A stretch of DNA of 64,000 nucleotides from Coptis chinensis. Taxonomy: Eukaryota; Streptophyta; Magnoliopsida; Ranunculales; Ranunculaceae. Positions 19,758-31,700 of this stretch are shown here, in pieces (the stretch's first letter is position 1; each line of letters opens with the position of its first letter). The position numbers and the translations under genes were made by a program. The stretch spans positions 83,481,501 through 83,545,500 of the forward strand of contig CM027378.1 of NCBI GenBank assembly GCA_015680905.1, written 5' to 3'. The notes below the pieces were generated by a model that was not told the origin of the DNA, made no database searches, and worked only from the letters and a program-made list of their open reading frames with translations.

Positions 19758-22700
19758 ATGGTCGACGACTTAAAATTCCAGACACTTGTAGCGTTTCTCA
19801 TTCTTCTAACTATTTCTTCATTCCCTCTTTCAAACACCGAATCATCAAAATGTGTAATGGTATACAAACAAGGCGGTGCACCAGCAGTTTTCCAGTCCCG
19901 AAAATGCCCCCGCTGGACACTAAAAAAGCGCACAACAGCACCGAATTATTATTGTCAGTCCTACATGGTTACAGGCAGAAGAAAAATTCAAGAAGACCGC
20001 ACGCTGTGTGCACTAGACTTACGTATACCATTTCCAGGTAACGAAATTATAGTTGGAATGGTAGCGGTGTTTGATGGTCACAATGGTGCTGATGCTAGTC
20101 ACATGGCTTCGAACATTCTACTGGACTACTTTTTTTTACATGTTTATTTTCTTCTTGACGGGATATATTCTGTTGCATCAAACTCTATTTCTCAACTACT
20201 ACGAGACTTGCCCAACATATTTGATCAATCATTCTACATGGAAGTCTTGAAAGAATCACTCTTGAGGGCAATCCATGATATTGATGCAACCTTCTCCGAG
20301 GTACTTCATGCTTTTTGTTATGTTGTTGTTGCTTTCTAGTTTTAAAGGGTTTGTTGTTTTATGTGTGAATCATAGGAAGCTTTCAGAACAAACCTTAATT
20401 CTGGTTCGACTGCAACCATTGTTCTTATAGTCGATAATCAAGTTTTAGTTTCAAATGTTGGGGACTCCAAGGCTATTCTATGCTCAGAAAGCTTCCGGTC
20501 TCCTAAAGAGGTCAAAGGTAATTAACATATTTTTGCTTTGTATCCGCTATAATGCATGAAAACTATTCTGTTTCGTGTTCATGTCTGCTTTACTTAACTG
20601 TTCAAATTGCAGACTCTTTACGGAAGTTGTATAGGGAGAGAAGACGTCACGGTGTTATATCTTCTCTAAAAGAGTATGACAGTTGTAAGTCTGGGACCTC
20701 ATCCGACGGATTGAAACATTATTTTGTCAAGGAGTTGACTCGTGATCATCATCCTGATAGAGACGATGAAAGATCACGAGTAGAAGCGGCAGGTGGTTAT
20801 GTTGAAGAATGGGGTGGCGTGCCTCGTGTCAATGGCGAGCTAGCTGTGTCAAGAGCTATTGGTGATGTTCCCTTTAAGAGGTATTCACTCATCCTGGGAA
20901 TGCAGTTGACTTCAGTATTACCATTCCATTGATAAAGAAAATATCCCCATTCCCTCAGATCCATCTACACTTTCCACCAAATGCTCAATTTTACATTCAC
21001 TGTTTTGGTGTTTGATTATGAATTTTTGTCTCTTTCGTTGTCTAAAGCATACTCAATAACCATAGATGGTATATTATTCTCAATTGATCTTTCTCTTTGT
21101 TACTGTCAGCTATGGAGTTATATCTGCACCGGAGGTGACAGATTGGCAACATCTAACTGCCAATGATAGCTACCTGATTGCTGCATCAGATGGCATTTTT
21201 GAAAAGATGACAACGCAGGATGTTTGTGATATTCTGTGGGAAGTGGATACACAGGGTAATGGACAATCAGAATGCTTTTCTTCATGTATGTACTCGTTAG
21301 CTGAATGCATTGTGAACACTGCTTTCGAGAAAGGTAGCATGGATAACATGGCTGCTGTTGTGGTTCCACTGAAGTCAATTGAATTTTCGGGCAGTATGTT
21401 AAAAGAAAGATGTGAGGAAGAGGGAAACATTGGTTCCTCAGCTTCTGGGCTGCAGAAGTTCAGCTATATTAAGTCAGGTAACATCTTACCTTTCACTAGT
21501 TGGCAGTCAAAAGATTCAAAGACTTTCAGAGATTTTGTCTTGCTCTGCTTCTGCTTCTGTAATGATCCAGAACCCATCTTTATATTAGAACTTGAGCGTG
21601 AGTTAATAATAAACAACTGATACTTAAATTTCAACTTGAGAGCATGCGATTGAGTTTCTTATGTTGTAGTCTCTGTGAGAAAAATCCATCTGTACCATGC
21701 AGATAGGTTGATTCAAATTGCCGTATGGAGGCCTACTAATGGTAATGAAGTCTCCTTAATATTGAAGTCTTTTAAAACGGTATAATTGTACTTTGGGCTA
21801 CCTCGAGATGGATTGAAAGACTAAGTTTTGTTGGGATAATTTTTTATTTTTTTTATTGGCAAGCCTGTTTTAACTTTTAAATGAGATCAATAACTCTTTG
21901 ATGCTGGTGGGGTTCGAGCCCCAGATCTTTGGTATCATCACCCAAAGGTTTTACCGACTTTGCTAGTCGGCACCTGTTTTTTTGTTGGGATAATCTCACC
22001 AAAGTGAAACCAATTGTTGAACTTATAGCCACATCAATTGTTTATTTATTTATTATTTTTCGATAAAAGATATAATACTGTTTTAGTCTACTATTACATG
22101 GTGGAAGACGCCTCCTTCAAATGACAGCCGTATTCTGCCATCCCACTAAAGCTTGTGTGGGTGTAGGAAATCCCTTCCAAGGCTCAATTCTTTCTTTGTA
22201 TGCCTTTCAATGAAAAGTTTAAAATATGGAGAACTTAAGGAAGCGTGTATAAACTCCCGCCCTATCTTCCATTCACCGCTTATGCTGTGTGTTTAGTTTT
22301 CGGTGCATTATAAATGGTATTGTTTTCAGCAATAAGGTGCTTCCTACCTTTTTTTTGTGTGTGTGTGTGTGTGATTGGTAAAATATATATCACTTGTATA
22401 TGGAAGATATACAACAAAAGAGGATAAAAGCTTCCGTTGTTTTACTTTGTTTCTCATTCCATTGAACGGACAGCAGGCAATTTCTAGATTTAGTGTGCAA
22501 TTGTGTTCTTAGTTGTGGGTCTTGTTTCTGCTTTTGTTTTATTATCCCCTCCCCCCCCCCCAACTCTTCGCGGTGAGTCCATCATTCACCTTACTGAACA
22601 ATTTTAGCTCCTTACTTCAATAAAGTTTTTGTTTGTCACTAATCAGAGAAGGTAAGAAAACGGAATGGGACAGCGTTAGCGGTATTATTAATTAGGACAT

Positions 22701-25700
22701 TAAAAGAGTTCATATTGTACTCCGCAACATTGTTACTAGCTATTGTTGAATGTGTAAAGCATGAATGTGCATTATCTTTCCCTTTAGGCCTACAAGTTTC
22801 TTAGTTATTACTGTACTGAATACTTACAAATGATAATGGGTGTGATGAGTCTTTGAATCTAATTAATCTCTTAGATATAGTTGTTTATTTTTTTAACAAA
22901 AAAGACTTGTATTTGTGTATGGAAGTATGTTACTCTCATGTAATCATGTACTTATGGATTTGATATTTCAATAGTCGTGTTGATGATACGAGTATAATAG
23001 GTTTGTCTTTTGTTAGTGAACTTACATATTTATCTCACCATCTAATGCCGTTTCTTAACAAAATCATATACCTAACCTTATCCCTGCTGGAATTATCATA
23101 TGAACTACTAGATTTAATGATTTTATATGTTAATTTTGTCAAATCGTCTTTGGTGACAGTCTGACATGATTCTGTTTTATCTCTTAGCTAATGCCATCAG
23201 TTCTAGCCTTGTCCCAGTGGCATCTTCTGCTTCCCAGATTACGGCCAGTTTCAACAGGTTATTGGTAAGATTGGGATGCAAGCTGTTTATGTTCTCTATC
23301 ATGAATTCCTTTAGAGTTTTAGTGTATTAACTTCGGTTTCCTTAGATTTAGATTTTTTTGTCTAAGTTCTAATGAGGGCTCATTGACAGTTTTTATTTGT
23401 TCCACTCAAATTGAGTAGACAAGTGAGTCAATGTATAGGTATCTTCTTGGTTGATAATTTGAGATAGAAAACCAACCAACTTTGTGTCTATTAATCATCC
23501 CTATTTGTTGGTTGTCATTACTGGTATAAAGATGGTTTACTGTCAAACACTGTTAGTAAAGTGGATTTTCCGATGTGTTTCCTTTTATGTTGAACATTTA
23601 GGCTGCGTTTGGTTCACGGAAAATGGGGTAGAAGAAAGTATTTTCCTGGATTCTAAATTCTCTTGGGTGTTTGTAAGACCATGAAAAGTGATTAACAGAG
23701 AAAACCTTTTCCATTTAGGGTCAATATTGAGGAAAACAACATCATTTTTAAAAGGAAAGAAGTTGCTTTCCTTTTGTCTTTTGGCTGCAGTTCCGTCAAT
23801 GTCGCTCAAGATAACCCAAGAAAGTGACTCGTCTACAGAATTAAAAGGTTTTAGGTGGCGTTTGATCCAGTGGACCAGTTTTTTGAATTGTGAACCAAAC
23901 ATCTAGGAAACACATTCTTCATAAATGGATTCTGGCAAATTAATTTCTGGATTTTCACTTTCTTTGAGAATCAAAATTCTTTGAACCAAACACTGCCTTA
24001 GAGAAATGAGAAATTATCCAATCTGTATTAAGGGAGATTGGCATGTGATTTATTTTTTCAGATGAAACGTCGATCTGTTTCATAAAGGAGAAAGATTCTC
24101 CTATAATGCCGTTGATCTAGTAATATACATTTATGTGTCAGAATGGGATGTCGGTTCTGACAGCGTCAGGGCAAAATTTGTTTGCAAAATGGATTAGCAC
24201 ATAAGCCACTAGTAAATAGATAAACTATTGACTAAGCAGGGGGTGCTTGCTGGTATTTGTGCTCGTTTGGAAAATAGAACTTTAACTGTGTACTTATGCC
24301 ATAATATCATATTGATTTAGTTTGTAAGGCAGGAACCTTAAAGATATTATTCCCAGAATCTATTATGATCAGTTATTCTTTCTTTAGGTAGAGAGGACAC
24401 AAGGACGACACAGTCTTTTCTATTTATACCAAGACCTCAATGAAAACATGGATTACAAATTTGTAGATCAGAAGGATGATGGGGATACTGGAACATATGA
24501 TCTACCGCAGGCTCTGCCTGGAGCACTTTGGCACAGTATCGGTAAGATTGGTTGCATCTTTTGTAATTGGTAGTATGTCTATTTGTCTAGGGTTCCTCTG
24601 GATAAAGATCTGTATAGTTATTTTTTCCTGTTGGTTATTATCATGTTTTTTTTTTCTGTTTAGCAACATGAAATTCTTAGAGGAATGATATATGTCTCCA
24701 ATTGGGAGATTCAGAACTTTACAATCCTTGCCTTGTCATCGCAAGAGAATGATGGTTATTACTGTTCTGATCCTGTATGTGGACATGCAAATATCAAACA
24801 TTAATTACTACTTTTCTTGTTAATCTCTATTTGTTTTTGGTTTTAAGTGGAGATTTAGTGAGCAGTAACTGTGATTCTCAGGTGGTCCTATAAATTTCTA
24901 TCGTAACCAGAACTTATGCATGCATTTTGGGATGGATACTGAAGGAGATAAAGGCCAATGCATTAACCCTGAGAGCTTTGATAGATTTCTTGGATTACTT
25001 GATTCAATTCCTTTCCCTGATACTGTTTCCAACTCTTCTGGGTCATCTGAATATGACACACCTAACTCAAGGTGAACTCACTTTCATTAGCCTAAGGGTA
25101 AAATACTTAATTGGGAAAACCCATTTAATTTTTTTCAAGAGAACACTTATCCAAAGTTCCATAGTTTATACCATGTGGTTGATGTATATTGACTTCTTAT
25201 TCTTATTCAAAAAACAGATACCCTACGGAGGTGATATATTTGGAAAATGGATTAGCATAAAAATTGAAGACTGGTGTCATGAACTCGTGATGCTAGATGT
25301 CCATTATTAGAAAGTACATCTTTGTTGATAAGAAAGCTACAATCTATCCCTTTTGTGATTTTAAGTAACTCATTTAAGTGCGCCTGAATATACTCAAAAT
25401 TAATGGTAATGGTATTGTTTAGTGAGAACCTATTTTGTTTTGGGTTGGGGAGTAGAGGTCTGACTAGAGTAAGTAATATTTTGCAGAGTTGGTTAGACTG
25501 TGGGATCCTGGAAATGTTCACGTCAAGTGGTGTGAATGATTTTTAGAATGGCACTCTTTTTGGTTGGATATGTTAAGCCTTGCATAAAAATGTATAAGTT
25601 CCTGGGTCTCTTCACTTATCATCAATTGGTTTTAAGTTGGATGTCCATCTTTTACATGGTATCGGAGCGGGCTATTGTTGTTTGCCCAAAGGGCCTGCTG

Positions 25701-28700
25701 TTTACTCCACGTGTCCCAAATATGTTAGTTCCACGTGTTAGGCTCAAGTAATGCCACACGTGAGGGGGCATGTTGTGATGTTTAGTCCCACTTGGGATAT
25801 GTTAACCCTTGCATAAAAATACGTAAGTTCTTGGGCCTCTGGGAAGACTCCTTGTCAAGTAGTCAAGTTACATTTGGTTATTCTTTTTTTCTCCTCATCT
25901 CAATAGAATTGATCAGCTTGTGATTTCGTAGATAAGGGGTATGCTTTGAGCTTTACTTTTTGAAGAAGACTACATCATGGGGTTATGCATTGTGGATTTT
26001 ATCCTGGTTAGATATGAACCCACTCAACTCAGCAAACTGACAATGTTTAATTTCTCCCTGTGCAAGTCTCTTTGGTCTTAGTTTCTCTTTGTGTAATCAG
26101 ATTTGCATGCTAAAATTCTATCTAAATCTCTTTTCTACTCTTGATTTTCGGTCCTCAACATTATTGTTACACTGATAATCTAGAAAAAGGAATGTCATTT
26201 TGAACTTGCTGTATAATTAGTGGAAAAGTTGTCAACTCATGTACGTGTAAGACCTTTTCATTGACAGGTATGTCTTAAAGAGAAGGTTTGGCCGTGGATC
26301 ATATGGTGAAGTTTGGTTGGCCTTTCACTGGAATCATTCTCAAGATGGCAATTTGGGTTGGAACCATGCAGTGGAAAATTGTTCGAATTCTCATCTTGAC
26401 TCGCACGACCATAACACAAGCAGAGAAACTAATTCATCTGTCCGTCGCTGTGTATCAGGTCCAGACAGTGACAACTTTTTCATTTTGAAGCGTATCATGG
26501 TAAACCATCAAACTAAACTAATAGTGAAACATAACTTCGGTGAATATGAATTTCAAGTTTTCCATATATAAGCTTGTATAATGTGTATGTGTCCATATAT
26601 TTCTCGTTCTTTTGTGCCCTTGGATCTTACCTAGCTAAAAGTTTGATGGAAGAACTATTTAATATATTCCGTTTTAAATTGTTTTATTTTACTTTATTTT
26701 TTTATGTATTTATTTTTTTCAATCTGTAAGTTATAATTCTTAATTTCATCATTTAAGGTTTGGTAAGATGCATAGGTTCGTGTGAAACTGTGAATAGATT
26801 CGTCACTTTTTGTTTTACTTTGTTTTTATTGAGTCTTCACTCTTCACTTTGATTAGCATAGATTATTTGATTGAGGAGACCTCCTTTTCCAGTTTGACTT
26901 CAAAATGATGAAATGTTACTCACATGGGATCTTTTTGAAACAGGTGGAAAGAGGTAATGCTGTTTACTTGAGTGGATTGCGGGAAAAGTATTTTGGAGAA
27001 GTTTTTCTAAATGCCTCGACATATGTTGGAGGTTTGCTGGGAGAAAAAATCTCAAGTTCATTCTCAGAGGACGTAAATTTTGGTAACTATTACCTTCTTG
27101 GAATGGATGAAGCTGTTCATAATGAGAAAGGATATGTGAATACTCCTGAAAATGAGGAGGGTTTAGAACATATAGCTAGATATGTAGAGTCTTTCGAGTC
27201 CCGTTCGAAGGAAATATGGCTGGTATTTCGAAATGAAGGCTCATCCCTGACGAAGCTGATTTACACAGTAGAATCAGTGGATACAGATGTTGACGAAGAA
27301 AAGAGTGAAGTAAGATCTGTTCAGGTACTACGTCCATCTACATGGTGGCATTGGTTAAGAACAACAGAGGCAGGACAAGAAGCAATGCGTAACCTTATAT
27401 GGCAGTTGGTACGTTTGAACTAAAGTGTCCTGTGTGTGTGTTTATTTCTTTTTAATATTCCTTTCAGTATCTCAGGCATTTTTTTCCCCAAATATTGACT
27501 CAAATAGACTAAGGCTTAAATTTTCTTTTGGATGTTCTGCCAAACATAGATAGATCATAGACATATCTTCAATTGAATGAACTTGAAGTGCTACTCTGTT
27601 GCTTGCAAAAACAGTTTGTATTAGTGTTGGTCTCCATAGTCATCTGTTAACTGTGTGTACTGCTCCAGTGACATATCAGCACTTAATTTATCTTTTATTT
27701 TTCATCTGTAGTTGATGGCGATCAAATCCTGTCACGATCGCAGTATCACACACAGGGATATTAAGCCTGGTGAGGGAAACAATCTTTATTTTCTGTAAAT
27801 CTATTGTACTAAAAACATTGTCGATGCATACTACTCACTTGATTACTCTGTTATGGGTATCAGTTGGCTGGCCTGGTTTGTTCCCGAAATATTTGTAGTG
27901 TCTCATGGCCGGTCTAAGTCAACAATGCCCTTATTCCCATCATTTTCTATGGTATATTGTGTTGACTGCAATGATAAAAGGATCTAGGATTCTAACTGAG
28001 TTTTTCCACTGTTTCTCAATTCAGTAATCAGAAACTTGTCCCCCCCCCCCCTCCCCCGAGATTTTGATCATTTTGCCGTGATAGTTTGCACAATTAGGTC
28101 TTCTTGTCATAATCAGGCTTTCTTCATAATGTAGGAATTTTATTCATATTTTCATCTTTCTATCTCTGGGATTTTCTGTTGTGTAGCCTTCCGTCAGTTA
28201 GAAGCAATATCATAAATCACTTGCAGTTAAATGTCATTTGTTTTGTGCAACTTTTTTTTCTAAAGTTTCTCGGAGTCTTACTTTTATTTCACACCATTTT
28301 TTAAGTTTTCTGGGGTATAGCAAAACGTGTTTTCATCTTTCTGTCTCCGGGGTTTTCTGTTGCATGTAGCCTCCCTGAGTTAGAAACGATTTCATAATCA
28401 CTTCTGGTTAATTGTTGTTTTGTGCAACTTTTTTGTCTAAAGTTTCTAGGAGTCTTAATTTTATTTCCACCACTTTTTAAAGCTTTTCTGGGGTATAACG
28501 AAACATATTCAACACGTAAAAACAGTATTTTCTACTGTTGCTTTGTGTAGGCACTCACCTTTTGTAGATAATACAATTTATGCATGTGTATTACAAAGCT
28601 CTCAGAAATGACTGTATACACATTCAAAAAGATATCTTATTTCTCATTTGCAAGAGAACATGGTATTATGCATTGAAGATGAGAGCACGGGAAGATGTTC

Positions 28701-31700
28701 AAAAGGCAGCCCAATCGGAGATAAGCAGTATCACATCAAAATGTACGTATTTCTTAAACTTATCTGTTATATTATTTTCCTTCTTCGTTTTTGACTTGCA
28801 TTGCAGTAAAGCTTACTCCTTAAGCTTGGTATAAATTTTGTATGTGTTCCCTTTTCTCACTTCTCTATTTCTTATAAGGATCAAACTTCTGGTGGTATTT
28901 AAACAACCAATGGTTTTTAGGGAATTATGACAACTGTTTAACATTGTTGACAAGGTCTCTTGATATCTCTTGTTTATGAAATTTTGGAGTTAAGCGCCTT
29001 CTTATCGATAGTTCTTCCTGGCTTAGTCCATCCATGACATCTTTCTAACAGACCTTGTGGACTCTATGAGTTGCAGCATAGTGAACTCCCTACTCGGCAT
29101 TCTCCTACAGATGCTGCATAAAAGGAGGATTGAATCAAACTAAATTGGGAATCGAAACCAGCTCCATATCGAATAGACCCTGACTTTAGGAGGGATAGGA
29201 TGAGATTTCTGCTTTACTTGAGGCCTGCTTTACTTTTGTCGTTTTTGAAATACACAGAAGGATCAAATGGTATTTTTACGTTCTCAATTCATAATATAGG
29301 CCACTATGGTGGTGGCATCTGGGATTTGGTCTTTTCTTTTGTTGTCTACTTGTGAGTAATTCTCTTTTGGTTTTTAGGAGGTACATGTGTGTACCTGGCT
29401 CTTTGTCCTTGAACTATAGCATCTGCTGTTGCTCTTGGTATTGATGTAATATTTCCTAATATATTAGTTTGATATCTCTAATCAATAAAAAAGGAACTCA
29501 TAATGTAGCCCACACATCTATACTCTGATAAAAATACCGTGGGATGGCTTATATATAACACAATCTCCTTGATATTGAGTGTACACCTAGTTTTGAGCAA
29601 TGGCACAAATGTTAAAAAATGGGTTTTAAGGTAAAGAAGTATAGACCACGGAAAAAAAGGACATGTGGCAAGGATTAACTATGATAGGTGGCAGAGAGAG
29701 TATGTTGAACTTTTTGATTTTCAAAAAGTGCTATAACCTGTGATCTGCAAGTCTGGAGACTTAGAGAGAGACCTTTCCAATGAGATCACTCATGCGAACT
29801 AAATTACGAATACATATTTTTTATGCTCGGTAAGGGAGTTGGCGGTATGCACGATTACAAAAGGGCACGGCTCACTGCTAGGGTCAAGTCATAAGAAAAA
29901 GCTTATTAGTTAAAAGCATAAATAACAATTTTGTGACACAGGCTTCTGAACTGATGTTGCTAAACTCATTGTTTTTTAATATGATGATGTAATGCTGTTC
30001 TTATTTACTGTGCAGGCGCATTATTGACTTTGGTAGTGCGATCGATGAATTTACTATTAAGCATCTATATGGTTCTAATGGGCCTTCTAGGTACACGCCT
30101 TCGTCTTCTTCTTCCCTTTTTAGTTTTTTTTTCCCATTACTTTCTCTTGTCAATAGATTTAATTTTTTATTATTTTAAAAACCTCTTAATATTAGAGGCT
30201 GATGCTTACAATCCAAGCAAGTATAAAGAATTGAAAACCCCCCCAACCCCGGTGTAAGCTAGAAATGAACCCAAGACCTCCTGATACAACCGCCAGGGCC
30301 TTGACCGGCCGAGCTGCTGGACACTTACTAGTCGATAGCCTAAATAATTTTGTTAGAAATTCATCTCTTTTAGGATCAGTTCTCCTTATACAGTGGACGG
30401 CAATTAAAATAATGCACAAAATCTTAACAAGTATTGAGTGCTTTAGATATGTTGGATGCTTATTGCACTTATGTTTTGTAATTTCTTCAAACTTTGAAAC
30501 TTAACAGTCATCTTTAGCCGCTGTTCTTGGTGAAAGAAATGAAGGCTGAGGCTGAATTAGCTTTGGTAAATATATTAAGACTCATTTCATGTCTAGGACA
30601 CGATGAGGAATGCTTAATTGTAGGACGACCTAAAGAGTCATCTTTGTTTTAGTGACTCATATTAATTGGTCGAGTCCAACTGAAGCAGTAATAGGTCACT
30701 TAAATTTAGGGGTAGCACCAAACAGTCAGAATTATTGAGCTCTTGTTCAACTCTTTGGGTTTACATGTTCTTTGCCAATTAATTCATGACAAGTTTCCTA
30801 GAAAGTAAAAGGTCACCAACAAGGATCTCTAATGGCATGTGAGGTCCTTACCCTCCTATGAATCACTGACAATCACTTTTTAAGCTACAAAATTAGGATT
30901 CCCGCCCAAAGCATTAAACCGATGTATATCGTGTTATAACTAACTAATTACCATTTAGTTTGTGTATAACTGTATATCATTACACAATAACCATATGGTC
31001 ACTTTGCTACCCAACTAGCAAATGAACTTAACCTGAATTGAGGAACCTGCTCAAGCACTTTTCAGTGCTTTTCTCCCTTGGTTTCATATTTATTTTCTGT
31101 GAAAATAAAACTTGAAACTTCTTTCTACAGCCTGAATCATTGGTTCCTTTATTAGTGTATTATGAAGTATCCTTTTTGTCTTATGAAATATATTTTAAAC
31201 TTTAAACTTTAAACTGAAATACAAATCATTTGCTCTATTTGTTTTTATTGTTCTTAGTGTATTTCTTTTGTTCAGATCGGAACAGACGTATGACTATACT
31301 CCTCCAGAAGCTCTTCTTAACACCAAATGGTTTGAAGGGCCAAGAAGCATAGTTCTGAAGTACGTGTAAACTTTTTCCTTGAATTGGATAAAAAGGAAAA
31401 GAATATTAAATATTCTAGATGAGCCTAGGGTTCTATGACTTTCCAATACAATATTTAGTTCCAACATACTCTGGTTGCTGTTTCCAACTTTATATTGAAA
31501 ATTGACAAATTGTGTACCTTCATCTATTCCCTGATAAATGTTTTTCTGTGGGAGATTTTTTTTTCCCTGAAAAGCCATTACTCATTTATTTGTAGGTATG
31601 ATATGTGGAGTGTGGGTGTCGTGATGTTAGAATTGATATTAGGATCACCGGATGTGTTTCAGTTAAGTGCTCGAACGCGAACTCTATTAGATCAACATCT

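Noticed and set aside
22546..22561. C-homopolymer in kinase intron 4 (and another at 28040)
   Set aside because: Simple low-complexity runs with no wider structure.
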